DNA from: Gemmatimonadaceae bacterium
GTDB lineage: Bacteria > Gemmatimonadota > Gemmatimonadetes > Gemmatimonadales > Gemmatimonadaceae
Length of the DNA stretch: 64,000 bases
Assembly (NCBI GenBank): GCA_020846935.1
Contig: JADLCY010000014.1
Coordinates: forward strand, 124,001-188,000
Direction: 5' to 3'
This document shows, in pieces, positions 57,954 to 64,000 of the stretch. A program made the translations under genes and the position numbers. Below the pieces are notes generated by a model that was not told the origin of the DNA, made no database searches, and saw only the letters and a list, made by a program, of their open reading frames with translations. The number at the start of each line of letters is the position of its first letter. Positions within the stretch are counted from its first letter, which is position 1.

Positions 57954-59171
57954 ATGGAAGATTCCCAGTACTTCAACGAGCAGCACCTTCAGGTGCGCGA
58001 GATGGTGCGCGCCTTTGCCCGGGACGAGGTGGCACCCGTGGCCGCGAAGTACGACGCCATCGCCGAGTTTCCCTGGGAAAACATTCGCAAGATGGGCGAA
58101 CTCGGGCTGCTCGGCGTGCCGTGGCCGGAGGAGCTTGGTGGCGCCGGACTGGACCTGACGAGCTACATCATCGTAATCCACGAGCTCGCGCGGGTGGATG
58201 CCTCGCACGGGCTCACGGTATCGGCCCACACCACCCTCGGCACGTCACCGATCGTGTACTTCGGCACCGAGGCGCAGCGGCAACGCTACGTTCCGCTGCT
58301 CGCGAGCGGGACGGTCATGGGTGGCTTCGGCCTGACCGAAGAGAGCGCGGGAAGCGACGCCGGTGGCACGCGTACCACCGCCGTGCGCCGCGGTGACACC
58401 TACGTGCTGAACGGATCGAAGCGCTTCATCACCCACGGCGGGGTGGGCGAGGTGTTCGTGGTCACGGCGGTGACCGATCCGTCCGCGGGCACGCGAGGGA
58501 TCTCGTCGTTCATTCTGACCAAGCATAACGACGACCTGCAGCGCGCCGCACCCTACGGGATCGGGCACGCGGACTCCCTCGTCGCCATGCCCGGCTTCAC
58601 CTCGGGAAAGAAGGAGGACAAGCTCGGCTGGCGTGCCTCCGACACTCGGGAATTGATCTTCCAGGACGTCGTCGTGCCGGTGGAGAATCGGCTCGGCGAG
58701 GAGGGCATGGGCTTCGTGAACTTCATGCGCACGCTCGACGCGGGCCGCATCGGCATCGCGGCGCTCTCGCTCGGTATCGCGGAAGGCGCGTTCGATGAAG
58801 CCCTCAGATACGCCAGCGTGCGAAAGCAGTTCGGGCAGCCGATCGCCAGCTTTCAGGGCATTGGTTTCCAGTTGGCCGACATGGCCACGGAAATCGAGGC
58901 GGGAAGGCACCTCGTCTACCACGCCGCCCGCATGTTGCAGGAAGGCAAGTCGGTGACCAGGGCCGCCGCGATGGCCAAACTGTTCTGCTCGGAACTGGCG
59001 ATGCGCGCGACCATCAAGGCCATCCAGGTGCACGGCGGATATGGGTACACCAAGGAGTATCCCGTCGAGCGAATGATGCGCGACGCGAAGATCTGCGAAA
59101 TCGGCGAGGGAACGAGCGAGATCCAGCGGCTCGTCATTTCCCGCGAACTGCTCAAGGATCTGCTGCCGTGA
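57954..59171 (+). CDS. Acyl-CoA dehydrogenase
   Basis: A 405-residue FAD flavoprotein for alpha,beta-dehydrogenation of an acyl-CoA. FAD/substrate motifs: GGFGLTEESAGSDAGGTRTT, KRFITHGGVGEVFVV, YASVRKQFGQPIASFQGIGF, and the C-terminal YTKEYPVERMMRDAKICEIG followed by EGTSEIQRLVISREL. The catalytic Glu is likely that of EYPVER. Best matched to short/branched-chain or butyryl-CoA dehydrogenases, which would fit a mutase producing butyryl-CoA nearby; specificity is inferred. ATG 57954 is the family-like start. GTGA overlap with the next gene. Confidence 0.93.
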   Translation: MEDSQYFNEQHLQVREMVRAFARDEVAPVAAKYDAIAEFPWENIRKMGELGLLGVPWPEELGGAGLDLTSYIIVIHELARVDASHGLTVSAHTTLGTSPIVYFGTEAQRQRYVPLLASGTVMGGFGLTEESAGSDAGGTRTTAVRRGDTYVLNGSKRFITHGGVGEVFVVTAVTDPSAGTRGISSFILTKHNDDLQRAAPYGIGHADSLVAMPGFTSGKKEDKLGWRASDTRELIFQDVVVPVENRLGEEGMGFVNFMRTLDAGRIGIAALSLGIAEGAFDEALRYASVRKQFGQPIASFQGIGFQLADMATEIEAGRHLVYHAARMLQEGKSVTRAAAMAKLFCSELAMRATIKAIQVHGGYGYTKEYPVERMMRDAKICEIGEGTSEIQRLVISRELLKDLLP

Positions 59172-59725
59172 CCTGGTCGCTGACCGCCAAGCAGCTGCGG
59201 CTGCCCCTGGGATTCGTGCTGGCGATTGCCTACCTCGTGTTTGCCAGGCCGACCCCCATGCGGCTGGCGGTGGGTGCCGGTGTGGCGCTGGTCGGGCTGA
59301 TCGTGCGCGCCTGGGCGTCCGGGCACATCATGAAGAACGATCGCCTGGCGACGACGGGACCTTATGCGCACACGCGCAATCCCCTGTACTTCGGATCGTT
59401 CCTTATTGCCTGCGGGTTTGCCTTCGCCGCTCACTGGGCGCTGCTGGGGCTCGTGGCGCTGTTCTTCCTAGCCATCTATGTTCCCACGATGCAACGCGAA
59501 CGGGCAAACATTGCGCAGCGGTTCCCGGGCGCGTATGCGGAGTTCTGCGCCAATGTCCCGGCGTTCTTTCCGCGCCTGACTCCATGGCGGCGCCCCGGTG
59601 CCGAGGCCGCGGGATTCAGCAGCGCACTGTACATGAAACACGGCGAGTGGAAGGCCGCGTTGGGGTATGCAGGCGCCCTCGTGGTGCTGGTCCTCAGGAT
59701 GCGGGGCATCGCACTTTGGCCTTAG
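59168..59725 (+). CDS. Isoprenylcysteine carboxyl methyltransferase-like membrane protein
   Basis: A 185-residue membrane protein with helices at about 12-28, 32-50, 75-105 and a C-terminal one. The conserved core is RLATTGPYAHTRNPLYFGSF with QRERANIAQRFPGAYAEFC. It is a second, shorter paralogue of the protein at 9056-9856. Substrate unknown. It is translationally coupled to the acyl-CoA dehydrogenase (GTGA) and is followed by a long gene-free leader. Confidence 0.82.
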   Translation: MTWSLTAKQLRLPLGFVLAIAYLVFARPTPMRLAVGAGVALVGLIVRAWASGHIMKNDRLATTGPYAHTRNPLYFGSFLIACGFAFAAHWALLGLVALFFLAIYVPTMQRERANIAQRFPGAYAEFCANVPAFFPRLTPWRRPGAEAAGFSSALYMKHGEWKAALGYAGALVVLVLRMRGIALWP

Positions 59726-60100
59726 TCCGCTTCGTTCTGCGGTGTGCCTCCGTTTTCTCCCGGATGCGGGCGCGACTCGCCCACGTCCGTGTGGTCTCGT
59801 CGTTTCCCCCGCGGCGCGTGACGTCGTGGATCGGAGCGACCGGTTCTCGCGCGTCCGCGGGGGTGCAGACCCCGGATCGCACGCCTTCCCGCCTCGCCGG
59901 CCGCCTGGTGTTGGACGCCAGACCGAGCCGTTCGCGCGCGGCGGCCGGGGCGTGGACGATCGCGCACGCGACAGGACCACTCCCCTCGACCCTGTCGGTC
60001 CCGCGCGCAACACGCCGCGGGTCGCCGGCACTCACCCTCCTGGGAACTCGCCGGGGCCCCGCCATCGAGTCGCGTTGGCACCGCCACGGCAGAGCCGTCG
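59726..60100 (+). other. Gene-free 375-base region ahead of the RNase E/G gene
   Basis: No credible gene on either strand; the open frames here are GC-skew artefacts rich in Arg, Pro and Gly. No clear promoter is seen. A small hairpin GGGGT-GCAG-ACCCC lies at 59860-59873. If transcribed it forms a long 5' leader to the RNase gene, as in Escherichia coli rne, where such a leader mediates autoregulation. Confidence 0.5.
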
Positions 60101-61654
60101 ATGAAGCGAGAGATCCTCATCAATTCCACCTCGCGCGAGACGCGAGTCGCGATACTCGAAGACGATCAGCTGGTTGAACTCCTCATCGACCGGCCGGAAG
60201 CCCGGCGCATGGTCGGCGACATCTACCTTGGACGCGTCGAAGCGGTGCAGCCGGGAATCCAGGCCGCCTTCGTGGACATCGGAACGGAGAAGAGCGCGTT
60301 CCTCCACGCGTCCGACGTGGTGGCCGCCGACGCGGACGACGACGAGGACGACGAGGAAGAGGACGACGACAGTGAAGAGTCGCCGCGCGGCCGGGGTCGT
60401 CGCGAGAAGGCGCCGCCTATCCAGGACGTCATCAAGAAGGGCGACACCCTCCTGGTCCAGGTCTCCAAGGAGCCTATCTCCACGAAGGGGCCACGGGTCA
60501 CGGCGCAGGTTTCGCTGGCCGGTCGGTTCCTGGTGTTCATGCCGCATGCCTCCCGCGTCGGGGTCAGCCGCAAGATCGGCGAACGCGCCGAACGCCAGCG
60601 CCTGCGGGAGCAAGTGGAGGGCATGCTGCCCGAGAAGTCCGGCGGCGTGATCGTGCGGACTGTCGGCGAAGATGCCACGCCGGAGGCGTTCAAGCGCGAG
60701 CTCGATACGCTCATGGGTGCCTGGAAGAAGGTGAAGCGCAAGCAGACGTTCGTCCGCGCGCCGTCGCTGCTGCATCGCGAAACGAGTCTCACGCGCGGGA
60801 TCATCCGCGACGTCTTCTCGACCAAGATCGAGCGCATCGAGGTCGATTCACGCCAGATCTACAACGAGATCGTGGAGTATCTGAAAGGCGTGGCGCCGGA
60901 ACTGATCGAGCGCATCCAGCTCTACGAGGGCCAGGTGCCCCTGTTCGACAAGGCCGACATCGAAACCGAGATCCGCGACCTCTTCAAGCGTCGGTGCGAG
61001 CTGCCTTCCGGCGGATACCTCATCATCGAGCCCACCGAAGCGCTGGTCTCCGTCGACGTGAACTCGGGCCGGTTCACGGGCAAGAAGGATCCGGAGAAGA
61101 CGATCCTCCGCACGAACATCGAGGCGGCGCGCGAAGTCGCCCGCCAGATCCGCCTCCGGGACATCGGCGGGATCATCGTCGCGGACTTCATCGACATGGA
61201 GACGCGGAGCAACCGCGACCGCGTCCTGCAGGAACTGCGGATGCACCTGAGCCGCGATCGGGCGCGCACCAAGGCCTTTCCGGTCTCGGACCTCGGGCTC
61301 ATCGAAATGACCCGCCAGCGCGTGCGGCAGAGCCACCTGCAGTCGATGACGGCGTCATGCCCGACCTGCGGGGGTACCGGCCGGGTGTTCACGCCCGAGA
61401 CGATCGTTCGGCGCGTCGAGCGCTCGGTCAAGCGCATGGGAGTCGAGGGGCGCAAGGAACACGTCGTGGTACGGCTCCATCCCGACGTCGCGTTCTACCT
61501 ACTCGAGCAGGAGAAGGACTACCTTCGCAAGCTCGAAAAGGTAGCAGGCTTTCCGGTGGAACTCCGTGACGATCCACTACTTAGACCAGACGAGTTCAAG
61601 TTGGTCCAGAAGGGTGCAGGCCGCGACGTGACGCAGCAGTACTCGGTGGCGTGA
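60101..61654 (+). CDS. rng: Ribonuclease E/G family endoribonuclease
   Basis: A 517-residue RNase of RNase G size. An S1 domain (about 35-125) carries a long acidic insert of Asp/Glu at about 75-93 (ADADDDEDDEEEDDD). The 5' sensor/RNase H region has VFMPHASRVGVSRKIG; the catalytic Asp pair is in VSVDVNSGRFTGKKDPE and GIIVADFIDMETRSNRD; the zinc-link is SCPTCGGTG (Cys420, Cys423). There is no C-terminal degradosome scaffold, so it is closer to RNase G. The rng-rplU-rpmA order is common. Confidence 0.93.
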   Translation: MKREILINSTSRETRVAILEDDQLVELLIDRPEARRMVGDIYLGRVEAVQPGIQAAFVDIGTEKSAFLHASDVVAADADDDEDDEEEDDDSEESPRGRGRREKAPPIQDVIKKGDTLLVQVSKEPISTKGPRVTAQVSLAGRFLVFMPHASRVGVSRKIGERAERQRLREQVEGMLPEKSGGVIVRTVGEDATPEAFKRELDTLMGAWKKVKRKQTFVRAPSLLHRETSLTRGIIRDVFSTKIERIEVDSRQIYNEIVEYLKGVAPELIERIQLYEGQVPLFDKADIETEIRDLFKRRCELPSGGYLIIEPTEALVSVDVNSGRFTGKKDPEKTILRTNIEAAREVARQIRLRDIGGIIVADFIDMETRSNRDRVLQELRMHLSRDRARTKAFPVSDLGLIEMTRQRVRQSHLQSMTASCPTCGGTGRVFTPETIVRRVERSVKRMGVEGRKEHVVVRLHPDVAFYLLEQEKDYLRKLEKVAGFPVELRDDPLLRPDEFKLVQKGAGRDVTQQYSVA

Positions 61655-61836
61655 GGGAAGGTCCTCGCGACCGGACTGCGTGCGTGGTACGGAGCCGCTC
61701 GCGCCGCCGCTTCTGCCCCCTCTCTGGCTCGGGCTCGACACCAGGCGCTCTCCGGTGCCCGAGCGGGGCAGATGAGGGATCGTTTCCGGTCCGCGGTTCC
61801 GCGCAGCGGTGACTGCGACCAGGCCTATCGGCCCGG

Positions 61837-61865
61837 TTGACCGAAGCTCAATGCCCACTTAGCTT
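61837..61865 (+). promoter_or_regulatory. rplU-rpmA promoter
   Basis: TTGACC (61837-61842), 17-base spacer, TAGCTT (61860-61865), reading on to TAGCTTTG, which equals the TAnnTTTG -7 consensus of Bacteroidota promoters. The leader is about 25 bases. The rest of the 241-base gap after rng shows no convincing terminator or L21 leader motif. Confidence 0.6.
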
Positions 61866-61895
61866 TGTGGGCTCGCAATCTTTTCGCTGCACACC

Positions 61896-62213
61896 ATGCC
61901 ATACGCCATCATCCGCACCGGCGGCAAGCAGTTCCGCGTCGAGCCGGGCACCACGCTTCGCATTCCCTCGCTCGAGGGTGATGCGGGATCGGCCATCGAG
62001 TTCAACGAGGTGCTCCTCGGGTCCGACGGACAGACGTCGCGGGTCGGCGTCCCCACGCTCTCCGGGGCCAAGGTGACGGGCGAGATCGTCAAGCATGGCC
62101 GCGGCGACAAGATCGTCGTCTTCAAGTTCAAACGCCGGAAGAACTACGCCCGCAAGCAGGGCCACCGGCAGGGCTTCACCGAAGTCCGCATCAAGGACAT
62201 CACTCTCGGCTGA
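61896..62213 (+). CDS. rplU: Ribosomal protein bL21
   Basis: A 105-residue L21 of the 50S subunit. MPYAIIRTGGKQFRVEPGTT and KFKRRKNYARKQGHRQGFTE are the family signatures, including the basic 23S rRNA-binding stretch. Normal length. Followed 12 bases later by rpmA. Confidence 0.97.
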   Translation: MPYAIIRTGGKQFRVEPGTTLRIPSLEGDAGSAIEFNEVLLGSDGQTSRVGVPTLSGAKVTGEIVKHGRGDKIVVFKFKRRKNYARKQGHRQGFTEVRIKDITLG

Positions 62214-62225
62214 CACGAGGATACC

Positions 62226-62483
62226 ATGGCTCACAAGAAAGGCGTCGGCTCCTCGCGCAACGGCCGCGACTCGAATCCCAAGTATCGAGGAATCAAGAAG
62301 TACGGCGGTGAGTCCGTCGTGCCAGGGAACATCATCCTCAGGCAGTGCGGTACCCGCTGGCACCCCGGTCGCAACGTGGGTCTCGGCACGGACTACACCA
62401 TCTTTGCGCTGGTGGCCGGCACGGTGAAGTTCGAGCACAAGGACAAGAAGCGCATCCGCGTGTCCGTCGAGCCCGCGGCCTGA
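62226..62483 (+). CDS. rpmA: Ribosomal protein bL27
   Basis: An 85-residue L27, reaching to the peptidyl transferase centre. [20 protein letters not shown] and [20 protein letters not shown] are diagnostic. The N-terminus is the mature type, with no Firmicutes-like cleavable extension. ACGAGGATACC precedes the ATG. Obg, often next, is not present. Confidence 0.97.
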   Translation: MAHKKGVGSSRNGRDSNPKYRGIKKYGGESVVPGNIILRQCGTRWHPGRNVGLGTDYTIFALVAGTVKFEHKDKKRIRVSVEPAA

Positions 62484-62502
62484 CCGCGAGCATCACGGTA
62501 AG

Positions 62503-62532
62503 AAAGCGCGCCCGGTTCGGGGCGCGCTTTTG
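62503..62532 (+). terminator. rplU-rpmA intrinsic terminator
   Basis: AAAGCGCGCCC (62503-62513) and GGGCGCGCTTT (62520-62530) form an 11-bp stem with a 6-base loop, ending in TTTTG. It lies 20 bases after the rpmA stop. The flanking A/T-rich arms would also allow termination from the minus-strand amidohydrolase side. Confidence 0.88.
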
Positions 62533-62603
62533 CGTTTCCGCACCTGCTGCACCTGGTCCGCCCGGGCCCGGTACCAGTGCCGGGCCTGGGCTGCCTGGCC
62601 GCG

Positions 62604-63872
62604 CTACGGCTTGCGGTAGTCCGCCGGGACCGTCCGGTACCGCCGCATGAGTTCGTCCTGCCGGGACGGCCCCTGCACCTCGGCACCCTGGACGAAGACA
62701 TGTTCGGCGCGCGTCGACGGTTCGAACGGGTCACCGCTCCACACGACCAGCGTCGCGTCCTTGCCGTTTTCGAGTGATCCGACGCGATTGGCCACGCCGT
62801 ACAGTTCCGCCGGCGTCAGCGTCACCGCCCGGAGGGCCGCGTCCCACGGCAACCCGAACGCCACCGCCACGCCGGCCTCGAACCGCACGTTGCGCGCGTT
62901 GAACGCGTCCGTGCCGCCCGAGATGATCACGCGAGCCCCCGCGGCGTGCAGCAGCGCGGCGTTGTCCTGCCGCGCACCGAGCGAGGAGAAGTCGCGCGGG
63001 ATGTTGTTGAGTGCGCCGACCAGCACGAACGCCTTCGCCGCCCCGAGCTGATCAGCCACCTTCCAGCCTTCGGTCGCCGAACCCACGGCGATGCGGAGAC
63101 CGTACTGCCTGGCCAACGTGAGCGCCTCCTCGATGTCCGTCGCCCGGTCCGCGTCGACCACGAGCGGAAGCGTACCAGCCAGGACCGGTTGGAGCGCCCG
63201 CAGGTCGGCGAGTCCGGCCGCGAGCGGGCGAGACGCGTTGCGCTCATAACCGGCCCGGAGCGTCGGCAGCGCCCGCGCGTCGTCGAAGACATCACGCAGC
63301 CGCGCATACACCTCCGCACGCGCCGCCCCGATGCGTGCGCCGCGCGCGTTGAGGTCAGCGAACATTGCTGCCGGGCCGCGCATGAGCACATCGGCCAGGG
63401 AGCCGTTGCGCAGGGCAACCACCGCGCCCTGGCCGCCGACCAGCGATCCACTCGGGATGATGCCCACCGTGGTGATGCCGTCGTTCCGCGTCACCTGGAG
63501 CAGCGGTGACGCCGGGTTGAATCCCTCCCACACCCGGAACGATGCCGTGACGCCGTCACCAGTCCCCTGGGCGCCGGCGTCGTACGATCCGGGGATCTGC
63601 CCGATCTCCGAGACGCCTAACGACGTCGTGGCATTGAAGATGCCCGGCGTCACCCACTTGCCCGTGCCGTCGATGCGCCTGGCGCCCGCCGGAACCGCTA
63701 CGCCGGCGCCCACGGCGCTGATGCGACCGTTGGTGATGACCACCGTGGCGTTGTCGACCGGCGGCCCATTCACCGGAAACACTCGTGCGCCGGTGATCGC
63801 GACCACCTGGGCGGGCAGTGGCAAGGTGGTGGTGGCGGCCAGCGCTGCCGCCGCTACGATGCGCGCGATCAT
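62604..63872 (-). CDS. Exported amidohydrolase-family protein lacking metal ligands
   Basis: A 422-residue protein with a Sec signal (MIARIVAAAALAATTTLPLP). The composite amidohydrolase architecture is clear: ITGARVFPVNGPPVDNATVV, GRISAVGAGVAVP, IDGTGKWVTPGIFNATT, and at the end ALRAVTLTPAELYGV and GSLENGKDATLVVWSGDPFE. But the HxH motif that normally follows PG(L/I)ID is absent (PGIFNATTSLG), and the usual His positions later read VVDADRATD and AVGSATEG. It is therefore probably a non-catalytic or altered paralogue, paired with the upstream gene (ATGA overlap). Octamer at 63615-63622. Confidence 0.85.
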   Translation of the reverse strand: MIARIVAAAALAATTTLPLPAQVVAITGARVFPVNGPPVDNATVVITNGRISAVGAGVAVPAGARRIDGTGKWVTPGIFNATTSLGVSEIGQIPGSYDAGAQGTGDGVTASFRVWEGFNPASPLLQVTRNDGITTVGIIPSGSLVGGQGAVVALRNGSLADVLMRGPAAMFADLNARGARIGAARAEVYARLRDVFDDARALPTLRAGYERNASRPLAAGLADLRALQPVLAGTLPLVVDADRATDIEEALTLARQYGLRIAVGSATEGWKVADQLGAAKAFVLVGALNNIPRDFSSLGARQDNAALLHAAGARVIISGGTDAFNARNVRFEAGVAVAFGLPWDAALRAVTLTPAELYGVANRVGSLENGKDATLVVWSGDPFEPSTRAEHVFVQGAEVQGPSRQDELMRRYRTVPADYRKP

Positions 63873-64000
63873 CGCTTGCTCCCTCCCGCCGGCTCCGGCA
63901 CAAAGCCCAGCTCGAAGTCCGTGCGCCAGCGTTGCGTCGGATCGAGCCGATCGAAGCTCAGCGCGCCGTCGATCCAGACCTTCTCCGGCCTCGCGTAAAT
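63869..64000 (-). CDS. Amidohydrolase-family protein, C-terminal end only
   Basis: The last 43 codons of a minus-strand gene running out of the window. ARPEKVWIDGALSFDRLDPT matches the C-terminal strand of imidazolonepropionase-like amidohydrolases (PEKVWIDG), followed by a TDFELGF tail. Its TGA overlaps the ATG of the next gene by 4 bases. It may supply the catalytic half of a pair whose second member lacks metal ligands. Confidence 0.75.
   Translation of the reverse strand: MYARPEKVWIDGALSFDRLDPTQRWRTDFELGFVPEPAGGSKR

Noticed and set aside
61655-61895. L21 autoregulatory leader ahead of rplU
   Set aside because: A good promoter at 61837-61865 leaves a leader of only about 25 bases, too short for the known leader, and no matching hairpin was found.

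Overview
Organism. The window is high in G+C (about two thirds or more by eye), densely packed, and dominated by 4-base ATGA/GTGA gene overlaps. A PadR regulator paired with a duplicated orphan MacB/FtsX permease, three-part FGAM synthase (PurS/Q/L), CmoA, PPDK and AtuA-type genes, plus promoters of the form TTGnnn-N16-18-TA(G/A)nnT, suggest a free-living Gemmatimonadota-like chromosome. This placement is an inference from gene content. There is no prophage, integrase, IS element, rRNA operon, CRISPR array or defence island; the window looks like core chromosome.

Layout. 1-4006: guaA end, MATE exporter, PtsN-like EIIA, dusB, larB. 4189-4631: ssrA (tmRNA) with promoter and terminator. 4675-9856: Tat-exported Rossmann protein, ADOP permease with PadR, isoprenylcysteine methyltransferase-like protein. 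9853-11845: cmoA, chorismate mutase and DAHP synthase behind one clear promoter. 11893-25733 (minus): ppdK, then a chain truA-htrA-purB-purC-psd-pssA-purS-purQ-(zinc ribbon)-purL-purF that mixes purine synthesis, phosphatidylethanolamine synthesis and envelope proteolysis. 25845-38790: tryptophan genes (trpD; trpC-F-B-A) interleaved with signalling genes (GAF/coiled coil, HEAT, HD-GYP, 7TM-GAF-MCP, YqeK-like HD); divergent lexA and a 45-bp tandem repeat lie between trpD and trpC. 38704-49297: rlmN (minus), then aspS-phoH-ybeY-two CNNM/CorC-like proteins-meaB-acyl-CoA mutase large subunit-methyltransferase. 49461-53434: mutase B12 subunit, acyl-CoA carboxyltransferase, AtuA in two pieces, a small membrane protein. 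53439-55284: hypB, hypA and a nickel permease. 55321-59725: U32 peptidase-family protein, acyl-CoA dehydrogenase, second methyltransferase-like membrane protein. 59726-62532: RNase E/G with a long leader, rplU, rpmA, terminator. 62604-64000: two amidohydrolase-family proteins (minus), one cut by the window end.

Most notable. (1) The mutase carries Phe89/Gln207 where methylmalonyl-CoA mutase has Tyr89/Arg207, the isobutyryl-CoA mutase signature, and has a matching 137-residue B12 subunit. (2) Adjacent HEAT and HD-GYP proteins inside the trp operon share a roughly 115-residue N-terminal domain that I cannot name. (3) The octamer CGTTAGGC recurs 11 times, ten of them as in-frame Leu(TTA)-Gly(GGC). 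(4) Several promoters sit so close to start codons that the mRNAs should be leaderless. (5) A methyltransferase gene has no ATG/GTG/TTG and appears to start at CTG within CTGA.
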